A DNA stretch of 64,000 nt from Oscillospiraceae bacterium. GTDB taxonomy: Bacteria > Bacillota > Clostridia > Oscillospirales > CAG-272. Below, one piece after another: positions 24,891-33,678 of this stretch. The notes under the pieces were generated by a model. That model was given only the letters and a program-made list of their open reading frames with translations, made no database searches and was not told the origin of the DNA. The first letter of the stretch is position 1. The number at the start of each line of letters is the position of its first letter. The stretch is taken from assembly GCA_015063535.1 (NCBI GenBank), contig SVTY01000008.1, positions 26,410 to 90,409 of the forward strand. The letters are read 5' to 3'. The position numbers were made by a program, and so were the translations under genes.

Positions 24891-26477
24891 TTAAAATTGG
24901 TTATAGATAAACTGGCTGGCGTCATACCCTACGCCGTATGCGCCGAAGAGCAGGATCGCAAGGAGCAGTCCGCCGCACAGCACCCACGACAGCACAGGGC
25001 GGTCGTACAGCCGCTCCCGTATATCCATCCGCATCGTCAGCCTGCTGACGACAGCGACCGTCAGCACGCCCCCCGCAAGGATGATCCAATCGGCAAGCGT
25101 AAGCCCAAGGCTCATCATGCCCGACCCAAGCTCGCCCCAATTCCACACGGTGAGCATGCTCCCCCACAGACGGAAGGTCAGCCCCACATCCCGATAGCAG
25201 TCAAGGGAGCGAAACAGCCCCATGAGCAAAAAGGTACGCACCGCCATAAAGCCCCCGTAAGGGGAGGAGGCGGTAAGCCTCGGGAATTTCACCCGAAAGC
25301 GGGCATAGAGCGGCTCCAGCTCCTGCGAGACGAGAATGACGGCGCAGTTGAGCAGACCCCACACGATAAAGTTCCACCCCGCACCGTGCCAAAGACCCGT
25401 CAGAAACCATGTGACGATGGTGGCAAGATAGACGGGAATACGCTTTCCCACGGTGTTGCCCAGCACTCGGCGGCTCCACTTGGAGAGCTTCATCATAGGG
25501 CGTGTGACCGACAGCGGATAAAACACGTAATCGGTAAACCAGCTCCCCATGGTGATGTGCCACCGCCGCCAGTATTCCTTGGTGGAGCGGGACGAAAAGG
25601 GATGGTCGAAGTTCTCCGCCAAGCGAATGCCAAGGCACTGCGCCACACCGACGGTGATGTCGATACCGCCCGTAAAGTCGGCGTAGATCTGCACCGAATA
25701 AAGCAGGATCAGCAAAATCACGTACACGCCCCGATATCCGTCGGGCGTGTCCAGCATAGTCTGCATGGCGACCAGTACCCTGTCGGCAATGACCAGCTTC
25801 TTGAAGTAGCCCCACAGAATGCGCTGAAGCCCGTATGTAAAGCCACGGGCATCAAAGGCATGAGGGGCGTACAGCTGCGCCGCAAGGTCTCCGTGACGGG
25901 AGATCGGTCCCTGCACAAGCTGCGGAAAGAAGGACACAAACAACGCCAAGCGGAAGAAATTTTCCTCGGCTTGTGTTTTTCCCCGATAGACGTCGATGAG
26001 GTAGCCCATGGTCTGAAAGATGTAAAAGGATATGCCCATGGGAAGGAGCAGGTCGGGGATACCCAACGGCTCCGCACCGAACGCCGTCAGCGCCGAATTG
26101 AGGTTGAACACCGCAAAGGCGGTGTATTTCAGAACGGCAAGAATGCCGAAATTCAGTACAAGCCCGCACAGAAGAACGCCAAAACGGCGTTTTTTTGCCT
26201 TCGCCTTGTATGCCTTCCTCGCTTCCTTGTCCATCGAATCCCGATGGGCGGCAAGATAGTCGCTCTCCCGCCCCGCCATCCTCGCCATAAGACGGGCGAC
26301 CGCATAGGCGGAGACGGTCGTGACGGCAATAAATATGAGGCACTGCCAGCCCGCAAAGGCGTAAAAGATATAGCTCGCCGCAAGGAGCAGTCCCCATTGC
26401 CACCGTTTCGGCACGAAATAATAGGCGACGAACAGCAGACAAAGAAAGGCGATAAAGCCGTAAGAGGTGAACAGCAT
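24891..26477 (-). CDS. MBOAT-family O-acyltransferase (DltB/AlgI-like)
   Basis: 528 residues with about eleven hydrophobic segments. The MBOAT signature is intact: RSTKEYWRRWHITMGSW and, later, TGLWHGAGWNFIVWG, whose His is the presumed catalytic residue. In DltB-like proteins this channel passes the acyl group from a carrier protein across the membrane. It lies 10 bp after a carrier protein gene and just before the SGNH-like gene, so the three form one functional unit. In Dlt systems the acyl group is D-alanine; an acetyl or other amino acid is possible here. Confidence 0.93.
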   Translation of the reverse strand: MLFTSYGFIAFLCLLFVAYYFVPKRWQWGLLLAASYIFYAFAGWQCLIFIAVTTVSAYAVARLMARMAGRESDYLAAHRDSMDKEARKAYKAKAKKRRFGVLLCGLVLNFGILAVLKYTAFAVFNLNSALTAFGAEPLGIPDLLLPMGISFYIFQTMGYLIDVYRGKTQAEENFFRLALFVSFFPQLVQGPISRHGDLAAQLYAPHAFDARGFTYGLQRILWGYFKKLVIADRVLVAMQTMLDTPDGYRGVYVILLILLYSVQIYADFTGGIDITVGVAQCLGIRLAENFDHPFSSRSTKEYWRRWHITMGSWFTDYVFYPLSVTRPMMKLSKWSRRVLGNTVGKRIPVYLATIVTWFLTGLWHGAGWNFIVWGLLNCAVILVSQELEPLYARFRVKFPRLTASSPYGGFMAVRTFLLMGLFRSLDCYRDVGLTFRLWGSMLTVWNWGELGSGMMSLGLTLADWIILAGGVLTVAVVSRLTMRMDIRERLYDRPVLSWVLCGGLLLAILLFGAYGVGYDASQFIYNQF

Positions 26478-26485
26478 ATCCCCTC

Positions 26486-26713
26486 TTATTCCTCGTCAAG
26501 ACGCTCGATGAGCGCCCACAGAGCGGCGGCGGAGTTGAAGTTTTCGGGAACGATCTCCTCGGCGGGGATCGTCACGTCAAATTCCGAGTCGATCTCGGTC
26601 ACCAGCGTCACGATGTCCAACGAGTCGAGAATGCCGTCGTCTACCAAGTCCTCCGCCTCAGAAAAATCCACGTCGGGGTGGAGGGAGGTAAGGATTTCAA
26701 GAAGCTTTTCCAT
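26486..26713 (-). CDS. Acyl carrier protein (DltC-like)
   Basis: 75 residues, a single four-helix carrier domain. The phosphopantetheine site is in DDGILDSLDIVTLV, with the Ser near residue 31. GGAG precedes the ATG at a suitable distance. The acidic composition and single domain match DltC and stand-alone carriers of MBOAT clusters. It is probably loaded by the adenylating ligase encoded 440 bp upstream; the two are now separated by a block of repeats, so the operon is physically split. Confidence 0.9.
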   Translation of the reverse strand: MEKLLEILTSLHPDVDFSEAEDLVDDGILDSLDIVTLVTEIDSEFDVTIPAEEIVPENFNSAAALWALIERLDEE

Positions 26714-27154
26714 GTTGTTTCTCCTTATTTACAGAGTGTATTTGTCACCAAAGAAACTTTTTGAAAAAAGTTTCTTTGGAATCTTCAAAAACTTTCAAAA
26801 ATATTTTTGCTATGTTTGCAGATATATCACGGTAGGAGCGACGTCCTGACGACCCGTTCCAATCCGATTCAAATTTCATCCTTCCTCGGACAGTCGGGGA
26901 CGCCTGTCCCTACAATCAATTGGGTGTGAAGCCGTTTTGTTTGTACAATGGGCGAACCGTCTATGTCTCTGCAAACCTGTAGGGACAGGCGTCCTCGACT
27001 GTCCGTTTCCAGCCGATACAATTTGCAACCTTTCGGCGGGAGCAAGCCCCCGCCCTACGGGGTTGGCGGTTCTTTATCAAGATAAATTTTGCAAAGTTTT
27101 CTTTTGCAACCTTTTCTTTTTCAAAAGAAAAGTAAGACGCATCCTCGCATCCCC
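26714..27154. repeat. Repeat block inside the acylation operon (A, C and B elements)
   Basis: Contains a T/A-rich AAACTTTTTGAAAAAAGTTTC hairpin (~26751-26778), a full repeat A (26887-27005) with 29-bp inverted ends, a repeat C arm (27034-27060) and repeat B (27085-27139) ending in GTAAGACGCATCCTC. No coding potential is recognised. The block sits between the ligase and carrier genes, which would normally be adjacent. Confidence 0.85.
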
Positions 27155-28663
27155 TTACAGCACCCCTGCCGCCTCCCGCAAACGGCGGCGGTCGATCTTG
27201 CCGTTATCGGTCAAGGGCATTGTCTCCAAGGGAATGACGGCGGCGGGGAGCATATACCTCGGCAGATATGCGGCAAGCTCAGCGGACAGAGCCTTCGTAT
27301 CGGTATTGCCCACAGCAAACAGCACGATACGCTTTGCCTCGGCGTCATACACACAGCAGGCACGGCTCACGCCACCGCAACGCAGAGCGGCAGTTTCGAT
27401 CTCACCAAGCTCAATACGGTGACCCATATGCTTGATCTGCGAATCCTTCCGACAGACGAACACCAGCTCGCCCCGCTCGTTGTACCGCCCAATGTCGCCT
27501 GTGCGGTAGATCAACTCGGGATAGGCGGGATTCAGCGGATTCTGTACAAAGACCTCCGCCGTCCGTTCGGGATCGTTGTAGTAGCCCATGGTCAGACAGG
27601 TACCCCGCAGGCATATCTCTCCGCTCTCGCCCTGCTCTGCCCGACAGTCTCCGTCGGTCAGCAAAAGCACGTCGGTGTTATCGAAGGGACGACCCACAGG
27701 GATCGGCTCCTCCTCCCCCAAGGAGCGGTCGGCACGCCAATAGCAGGACATGCCCGTTGCCTCGGTGGGACCGTACAGATTAAAAAATTCCGCATTTGGG
27801 AGAGCCTCCCGCCATAGGTCGTACTGCTTGCGGGGAAAGACCTCGGAGCCGAAGGCTACCTTGGTCAGATAGTGAGGCTTTGCCGCCTCGAACGCTCCCA
27901 AGGAGGAAATCTGCGTCAGTGCCGAAACCACCCAGCAGACGGTATTGATCTTGTATTCGTTGAGATATTCAATGAGGCGCACGGGAAAGGAAAAGAGCAT
28001 CTTCGGCACAAAATAGGTGGTCGCTCCCAGCTTCAGCGTGGGCATGATCTCCTTCAGCGGCGCATCGAAATACAGGGGCGTTTGGTTGGCAAACACCGTC
28101 TGCTCGGTAAAGCCCAACGCCGCCGTCAGCGCCTCGGTGTAGTCGATTACCGACCGATGGCACGCCACCACGCCCTTGGGCGTTCCCGTAGAGCCGGAGG
28201 TGAAAACGATATAAATGGGGTCGGTGTCACACTGGCGTCCCCGCACACGGGCAAGAGCCTCTCGGTCGATCGGCTCGGCGGCAATGTCGTCATACAGCAG
28301 TACGCATGCCACCCCAAGGGTCTGCGCCCGCTTTTCGTTCTTTTTGTCGGTGATCAGCACACGGGGCTTGACGTTGTCAAGGATCGCTCCGATCCGTCCG
28401 TCGGGCATCTTCTCATCCAGACACACATACATGCCGCCCGCATACAGCACGCCAAAAAAGGCGGTCACAGTGCGGGGGTGCTTGTCCATCAGGATCACCG
28501 CCGCCTCCCCCGAACAGCCTCTGCGGCAAAGAGCGGAGCCTACCGCCGCCGCCTGCCGCTGTACCTCTCCGAAGGTCATGCCCTCCTTCCCCGTGGAAAA
28601 AGCGAGCTTGTCCGAAAGACGGAGAGCGGTGTCCTCCAAGTAGGTCAGAATGTTCTTCCGCAT
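27155..28663 (-). CDS. Amino-acid adenylating ligase (DltA-like)
   Basis: 502 residues from the ATG at 28663 (GGAGGGA site). Adenylation-domain motifs are in order: IVFTSGSTGTPKGVV (A3), NLYGPTEATG (A5), LIYRTGDIGRYNERGEL (A7/A8), KHMGHRIELGEIE and the catalytic Lys in LTDNGKIDRR. The length equals DltA and NRPS stand-alone adenylation proteins. It activates an amino acid (D-alanine in DltA) with ATP and loads it on the carrier protein. The exact amino acid cannot be read reliably. It overlaps nothing but begins 12 bp after the end of the transglutaminase-like gene. Confidence 0.9.
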   Translation of the reverse strand: MRKNILTYLEDTALRLSDKLAFSTGKEGMTFGEVQRQAAAVGSALCRRGCSGEAAVILMDKHPRTVTAFFGVLYAGGMYVCLDEKMPDGRIGAILDNVKPRVLITDKKNEKRAQTLGVACVLLYDDIAAEPIDREALARVRGRQCDTDPIYIVFTSGSTGTPKGVVACHRSVIDYTEALTAALGFTEQTVFANQTPLYFDAPLKEIMPTLKLGATTYFVPKMLFSFPVRLIEYLNEYKINTVCWVVSALTQISSLGAFEAAKPHYLTKVAFGSEVFPRKQYDLWREALPNAEFFNLYGPTEATGMSCYWRADRSLGEEEPIPVGRPFDNTDVLLLTDGDCRAEQGESGEICLRGTCLTMGYYNDPERTAEVFVQNPLNPAYPELIYRTGDIGRYNERGELVFVCRKDSQIKHMGHRIELGEIETAALRCGGVSRACCVYDAEAKRIVLFAVGNTDTKALSAELAAYLPRYMLPAAVIPLETMPLTDNGKIDRRRLREAAGVL

Positions 28664-28674
28664 GTCTCCCTCCG

Positions 28675-29700
28675 TCAGCCCTTTGCCATCTCGGGGAAGC
28701 CGTCCCACTTGTCGAATTTGTAAAATTCCGTGCCGCCTTGGGAGGTGCGGTAGCTCCGGAGCTTCGCCTCGTCGATCAGACAGGCGTTTTTGGTGTTGTC
28801 ACCGAACTGCCCCGCCAGACGGGTGGCGTCATAATAATACCACTTCGGCTCCGCTTCGGTTCCCACGTTCACGATACACCAGAAATGGGTTCCCTTTTCG
28901 TTCGAGCTTGCCGCTCGCTGAATGCCCATATTTTCAATGCCGAAGTACTCAAAGAACGCCTTCGAAACCGAATAATAGGTGAAGCAATCCCCCTCCATCC
29001 GAGACATGCTCAGCGTGCGGATGGCTTCCTCAATCCAGTCGGATTCCCAGCCTGTCCGAATGCGAACGCCCTGCTTCTGCTGCTCCTGCTGAGCGGCGGC
29101 ATTTGACATATCGCTGAAGTAGATGTTGGCTTCGTCCTTGCCCGCCGTCGGGTCGTTGACATAGGCGTAGATCTTCTGCACCAGCACCTCCTTGCTCATC
29201 TCGGCGGACAGCCCCAGCTCCTTCGCCTTGGCTTCCACCAACGCATTCAGCTTGGCGGGGGTGTACTCACCGCTCCTTATGACAAGGGTCAGCTCCAAGG
29301 TCTTCTTGTTGCCCGCTGCGTCGGTGGCGGTGTATCTGACGGTATATTCGCCCACGGCAGAGGCATTCACAGCGGAGGTATCCACAGCTAAGGCGACCTC
29401 TCCGCTGCCGCCGCTGACCGTCACAAAGCTCTTATAGGCAATGCTCTCTCCGAGATACCCCACCGCCTTGCCGTTCTCCAACATGCTCTCGTTGACACGA
29501 AGCACGAGACGGGCGGCTCCGCCCTCCTCCTCTTCGGCGGCAGGACGGTCGCCAAAGGCGAAGGTGACGATGATCGCCGCCGTTGCCACCAGCACGGCGA
29601 CAGCCAGCACGATGATCGAGCATTTCAGGATCAGCCCCACAAGCCGCTTGTGCTTCTGATGCTGCTCCCGATAAAATTCCATATCGGATTTATAAGACAC
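28675..29700 (-). CDS. Membrane-anchored transglutaminase-like protein
   Basis: 341 residues. A cytoplasmic basic stretch is followed by one transmembrane helix (about 24-48). An Ig-like or HYR-like beta domain spans about 65-140 (VGEYTVRYTATDAAGNK). A transglutaminase-like domain is at about 150-335, with a plausible Cys-His-Asp triad: RMEGDCFTYYSVSKAFFEY, GTHFWCIVNVG and KWYYYDATR. Such proteins act outside the membrane as peptidases or cross-linkers. It is first in the acylation cluster, with its own start but no clear consensus promoter seen. A role on the cell envelope is inferred from context. Confidence 0.82.
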   Translation of the reverse strand: MSYKSDMEFYREQHQKHKRLVGLILKCSIIVLAVAVLVATAAIIVTFAFGDRPAAEEEEGGAARLVLRVNESMLENGKAVGYLGESIAYKSFVTVSGGSGEVALAVDTSAVNASAVGEYTVRYTATDAAGNKKTLELTLVIRSGEYTPAKLNALVEAKAKELGLSAEMSKEVLVQKIYAYVNDPTAGKDEANIYFSDMSNAAAQQEQQKQGVRIRTGWESDWIEEAIRTLSMSRMEGDCFTYYSVSKAFFEYFGIENMGIQRAASSNEKGTHFWCIVNVGTEAEPKWYYYDATRLAGQFGDNTKNACLIDEAKLRSYRTSQGGTEFYKFDKWDGFPEMAKG

Positions 29701-29908
29701 GGTACAGACCTCCCAAACATATGTTTCTCAAGCAGATAGATACAGATAATATTATTATACACCAAAACCCTCGGTTTGTCAACGAGAAATTCTCGGTTTT
29801 CCCATTTTTTTGAGAATTGCTGTCCGCCCCTCAAAAACCGAATTTCCTCTGCTCTGATTCGGAAGGCTGCGGAGCAGCAGAGAGACGGCGGAGCCGTGGG
29901 GAGATAAA

Positions 29909-30006
29909 CTCATTCTCATTCTCATTCTCATTCTCACTCTCATTCTCACTCTCATTATCATTACCACTATCACTATCATTATCATTATCATTATCATTAT
30001 CACTAT
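29909..30006. repeat. Imperfect hexanucleotide tandem repeat (TCATTC/TCATTA)
   Basis: About 16 imperfect units of six bases; the first half is mainly CATTCT/CACTCT, the second half CATTAT/CACTAT. The minus strand is purine-rich. It lies in a gene-free stretch between divergent genes (29701-30247). A minus-strand reading would give only an alternating Met/Arg/Ile peptide, so it is not coding. Confidence 0.85.
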
Positions 30007-30117
30007 CGGCTTTTTTGGGTTTTTCAAAAAACCGTTCGGTTTTTTAAAAAGCGGTCGGTTTTTCATTTGCTCAGTTTTCTTTTGCTTGCTTCACTTTTTC
30101 GCAAAACATTAAGAATT

Positions 30118-30170
30118 ATTTTGCAAAGTTTTCTTTTGCCTACTTTTCTTTTTTAAAAGAAAAGTAGGAC
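30118..30170. repeat. Repeat B
   Basis: TTTTGCAAAGTTTTCTTTTG followed by the inverted repeat TACTTTTCTTTT-TT-AAAAGAAAAGTA and the right edge GGACGCTTCCCTC. Located upstream of the U32 gene promoter. Confidence 0.75.
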
Positions 30171-30185
30171 GCTTCCCTCCTCCCC

Positions 30186-30214
30186 TTGACAATTTACGCA
30201 AACAGCGGTATAAT
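30186..30214 (+). promoter_or_regulatory. Promoter of the U32 peptidase-family gene
   Basis: TTGACA (30186-30191) and TATAAT (30209-30214), 17 bp apart, 33 bp before the ATG. Full consensus. Confidence 0.88.
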
Positions 30215-30247
30215 AAGTAGGATAACCGTCGATTCGAAGGAGGCACT

Positions 30248-32272
30248 ATGAACCAACCGAACCGCAAGCCCGAGCTGCTCTGTCCCGCAGGCTCACCGGA
30301 GGCGTTGCGAGCCGCCGTAACCGAGGGGGCGGATGCCGTTTACATGGGCAGTACGGCATTCAATGCCCGCATGAGCGCCAAAAATTTTACGCCCGACGAG
30401 CTACGGGAGGGCATTGCCCTTGCCCACGCCTTTGGCGCAAAGGTCTATCTCACCGCCAACACGCTCATTTACGATAAAGAAGCGGAGGAGCTTCTCCGCA
30501 CGGCGGAGCAGGCGTATCTGTCGGGTGCCGATGCCCTCATCGTTGCCGATCTGGGTGCCGCCGAGCTGATCCGCCGCCGCATTCCCATCGCCCTGCACGC
30601 CTCCACGCAAGCCTCAGGGCATAATGCCGACGCCGCTCGCCGCCTTGCCGAGGCGGGCTTTAGCCGCATGGTGGCGGCACGGGAGATGAGCAAGCCCGAG
30701 CTTGCCGCTCTCTGCGCCGAATCTCCCATCGAGATCGAAGCCTTCGTCCACGGCGCACTCTGCGTCTGCCATTCGGGGCAATGCCTCTTTTCCTCTCTGG
30801 TGGGAGGACGGAGCGGCAATCGGGGCGAATGCGCTCAGCCCTGCCGTCTGCCCTTTGCCGTCGGCAAAGCCACCGCCTATCCCCTGTCGCTGAAGGACAT
30901 GAGCCTTGCCTGTCACCTGCCCGAGCTTGCCCGCATGGGCGTGGCTTCGCTCAAGATCGAGGGGCGTATGAAATCCCCCGACTATGTGCGGCAGGTCACC
31001 CGCATCTTCCGACGGCTTCTCGACGAGGAACGGGGAGCGACCGAAACCGAGCTTGCCCATCTTGCCGCCGTCTTTTCCCGAGGAGGTCTGACCGACGGCT
31101 ACTTTACGGGCAAGATCACAAACGCCATGCTGGGCATCCGCTCCGAGGCGGACAAGGAGCGCACAAGAAGTGCCTCCGAGCAGACCGAAGCGACCCCCAC
31201 TGACCGAAAAATTCCTCTGTCTCTCCGTGTTTCTCTGCACCGTGGACAGCCCATCACTCTCACGCTGACCGACAAGACCCACAGCGTCACGGTCATGGGG
31301 GAGACCCCTATGGAAGCCCGCACCGCTCCGCTGACCGTGGATATGCTTCGCCGCAGTATGACAAAGTTGGGCAATACGCCCTATGTGGCGACAGACGTTA
31401 CCGTCGAAGCCGATGAGGGGCTGATGCTCCCCGTCTCGGCACTGAACGCCCTGCGTCGCCGAGGGATCGAGGCACTGACCGCACAGGGGGCGACAAGAAG
31501 CGAAGCCGATTTTTCTTCCTTGTCGGATACCGACATAGCTCCGCCCAAAATTTTATCCGTTCCCTGCCGTTCGGCGGTCTTTTTCCGTGCCGATAGCATG
31601 CCTGCGGAGGCGGCGGAGTATTTTGACCGCATCTATCTGCCCCTGTCTCAGTACAGCGGACAGACCGACGGCGTTTTGCTTCCCGCCGTCATCTTCCCCT
31701 CCGAGTGGGAGAGCGTCAAGACCGCCCTTCTTCGGGCGAAGGAGCTGGGAGCAAAGCACGCCCTGTTCGGGAATGTCGGACATCTGTCGCTTGTGCAGGA
31801 GGCGGGGCTTGTCCCCCACGGCGATCTTCGCCTGAATGTCACCAACCGCCAAACCGCCCGCTATTGGCAGGAGGCGGGGGTTACCGATCTCATCCTGTCG
31901 CCCGAGCTGACTCTGCCCCGCCTGCGAGATATCGGCGGCGGCGCTGTCGTGTACGGCCTCATTCCGCTGATGGTAACCGAAAAGTGCGTGGGGCGGGCGG
32001 TCGCCGATTGCAAGACCTGCCGAGAGGATCGGGTGGTGCTGACCGACCGCCGAGGGGTTCGCTTCCCCGTGCTGCGGGAGGAACCGCACCGCAGTCTGAT
32101 CTTCAATTCCGTGCCCGTCTACATGGCGGATAAGGAGGCGGAGCTTGCCCGCTTCGGCATCGTCCACCGTCATTTTCTCTTTACCGTCGAGACAAAGGAG
32201 GAAACACGAGCCGTCCTCCGTGCCTATCGGGAAGGACAGCCCGCCAAGGGCGAGATACGGAGGATCAGGTAA
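30248..32272 (+). CDS. U32 peptidase-family protein (RlhA/TrhP-like)
   Basis: 674 residues. The N-terminal U32 domain starts PELLCPAGSPEALRAAV and has the four-cysteine set around VHGALCVCHSGQC and GECAQPCRLPF. The segment MKSPDYVRQVTRIFRRLLD is typical as well. The region after about residue 320 matches the DUF3656/collagenase-like extension of the long U32 proteins. Characterised members hydroxylate rRNA (RlhA) or tRNA uridine 34 (TrhO/TrhP pathway) rather than cleave protein, using iron-sulfur or prephenate chemistry. Long clostridial members are not assigned to one of these here. Monocistronic, own promoter, GGAGG ribosome site. Confidence 0.9.
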   Translation: MNQPNRKPELLCPAGSPEALRAAVTEGADAVYMGSTAFNARMSAKNFTPDELREGIALAHAFGAKVYLTANTLIYDKEAEELLRTAEQAYLSGADALIVADLGAAELIRRRIPIALHASTQASGHNADAARRLAEAGFSRMVAAREMSKPELAALCAESPIEIEAFVHGALCVCHSGQCLFSSLVGGRSGNRGECAQPCRLPFAVGKATAYPLSLKDMSLACHLPELARMGVASLKIEGRMKSPDYVRQVTRIFRRLLDEERGATETELAHLAAVFSRGGLTDGYFTGKITNAMLGIRSEADKERTRSASEQTEATPTDRKIPLSLRVSLHRGQPITLTLTDKTHSVTVMGETPMEARTAPLTVDMLRRSMTKLGNTPYVATDVTVEADEGLMLPVSALNALRRRGIEALTAQGATRSEADFSSLSDTDIAPPKILSVPCRSAVFFRADSMPAEAAEYFDRIYLPLSQYSGQTDGVLLPAVIFPSEWESVKTALLRAKELGAKHALFGNVGHLSLVQEAGLVPHGDLRLNVTNRQTARYWQEAGVTDLILSPELTLPRLRDIGGGAVVYGLIPLMVTEKCVGRAVADCKTCREDRVVLTDRRGVRFPVLREEPHRSLIFNSVPVYMADKEAELARFGIVHRHFLFTVETKEETRAVLRAYREGQPAKGEIRRIR

Positions 32273-32342
32273 AACCCAAACGCCTATGTTTTCACTCACC
32301 TCGTTATAGGATAATTCAAGCCGATTCAAATTTCAACCTTTT

Positions 32343-32461
32343 CGGACAGTCGGGGACGCCTGTCCCTACAGGCTTGCAGAGACCTATACGGTTCGCCTAT
32401 TGTACAAACAAAACGGCTTCACACCTAATGGATTGTAGGGACAGGCGTCCCCGACTGTCCG
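32343..32461. repeat. Repeat A, full copy
   Basis: Ends CGGACAGTCGGGGACGCCTG and its inverse complement, with a divergent ~60-bp middle containing GTTCGCC and AAAACGGCTTC. It lies between convergent genes. The middle is inverted relative to the copy at 26887. Confidence 0.85.
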
Positions 32462-32491
32462 TTCCCGTTCAAAATTGATTGTCTAAAAACA

Positions 32492-32521
32492 GAAAAGAGC
32501 AGAAATTTCTCTGCTCTTTTT
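32492..32521 (-). terminator. Terminator between the U32 and P-loop ATPase genes
   Basis: AAAAGAGCAGA / TCTGCTCTTTT stem with A and T tails on both sides; it can serve both converging genes. Confidence 0.8.
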
Positions 32522-32537
32522 CTATGCTCGGATAGGC

Positions 32538-33590
32538 TCAGACGATCCGCTGACAAAAGGAACGGGTAAATTTTCCCAAGGCGTCGAAGTCCATGCAGGC
32601 GCCATAGAGCCGCTCCAGCTCAAAGTGATACCGTCCCGCCTCGGCAAGTGCCTCCTGTGCCGACAGCATCAAGGCATCGTACAGACGGCGGTTCATCCGA
32701 TATTCCGCCTTACACGCCCTCAGCCGCTCCTCGTCCGCAAACCGCTTCATGTTCAGCCGTCCGCCGCTCTCCTCGCTTCCCTCGCCCGACAGTGCGAAGC
32801 ACACGCCGCTCTCCTCAAAAAATACTCCGTCGGGCAGGTCGGGCATCAGCGGAGAATAGGACACTCGCAAGCGGCATCCCTTCCGCTCTGCTTCTCCGAT
32901 CACAAGAGAGAGGAAGAGTGAGCCAAGCCCATAGTAGTCCTCCACCCGATACAGCCGCTTTGCCAGCCGCTCCCACGTGTCCAGCCGCACCCTTCCCTTC
33001 ATGCCCACGGAATCGACATGACAGGGCAAGAGCGCAAAGCCCTCGCCGTCGGGAACCGTCCGCAACAGCCGCCGCACCGCTCCCTCCGCCTTCTCGGCAC
33101 GGAAGCAGGGCGCAGACAGAGATCGGTTGACCTCCTCGACCGCCATCGCCGCCGATAAAAAGCGATACGCCTTTTCGTAGCATCGACTCTTCAGCGCGCC
33201 GTAGGATACGATGTCGTTGTATCGCTCGGTCAGCGCCTCCGCATCCCAGAACGCCCCAAGATTCACGATCTCATCCCGCACCCCCGGCAAAGTCGGCTCC
33301 ACCGTGTGCGGAGCGGTGGCATCCAGCACGGCGATCCGTCCGTCCAGCACGATCCCGTCCAGCGAATCGGGGTCGGAGGAGCAGCGGTAGGTCTCCACCG
33401 CCATGCCCCTCGCCGTTCCTGCGGCAGCGACCTGCTTCATAAAGCTGCTTTTTCCCGTGCCGGGGCCGCCCTTCAACAGATACCTGCGTGTCAGCTCTCT
33501 GCGCCCGAACACTCGGTCATAAAAGCTGACAAAGCCGCCTCCGCTGTTCGCCGCCGCAAACAGGGACATTCCTTGCTCAAACTCCTTCAT
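32538..33590 (-). CDS. P-loop ATPase of unknown function downstream of spoIIIA
   Basis: 350 residues from the ATG at 33590 (GGAGG 9 bp upstream). Walker A is LLKGGPGTGKSSFMKQVA near residue 40. A second P-loop-like region is not evident. The protein resembles the clostridial NTPase family found near sporulation and germination genes (often annotated only as ATPase, PRK06851-like). Late segments hold many Arg/Lys and a Tyr-rich helix. It is transcribed in the same direction as spoIIIA, 88 bp after spoIIIAH, with no terminator seen between, so co-expression during sporulation is possible but unproven. Confidence 0.75.
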   Translation of the reverse strand: MKEFEQGMSLFAAANSGGGFVSFYDRVFGRRELTRRYLLKGGPGTGKSSFMKQVAAAGTARGMAVETYRCSSDPDSLDGIVLDGRIAVLDATAPHTVEPTLPGVRDEIVNLGAFWDAEALTERYNDIVSYGALKSRCYEKAYRFLSAAMAVEEVNRSLSAPCFRAEKAEGAVRRLLRTVPDGEGFALLPCHVDSVGMKGRVRLDTWERLAKRLYRVEDYYGLGSLFLSLVIGEAERKGCRLRVSYSPLMPDLPDGVFFEESGVCFALSGEGSEESGGRLNMKRFADEERLRACKAEYRMNRRLYDALMLSAQEALAEAGRYHFELERLYGACMDFDALGKFTRSFCQRIV

Positions 33591-33678
33591 GGGCATATAC
33601 CTCCTGCCATCGTTTTTTCTCGCAATACAGCATATGCCGACAGAGTCGGTTCGGTGCGCCCCTATGTAACATGCGGGC

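Noticed and set aside
24006..26849. Very long plus-strand open frame (947 codons) across the MBOAT region
   Set aside because: It is the reverse shadow of the SGNH-like, MBOAT and carrier genes, which have clear motifs; the frame is His/Arg-rich without any domain and has no ribosome site.
29909..30006. Possible coding repeat (Met/Arg/Ile peptide on the minus strand)
   Set aside because: Simple-sequence DNA without ribosome site; the frame runs into repeat and promoter regions.
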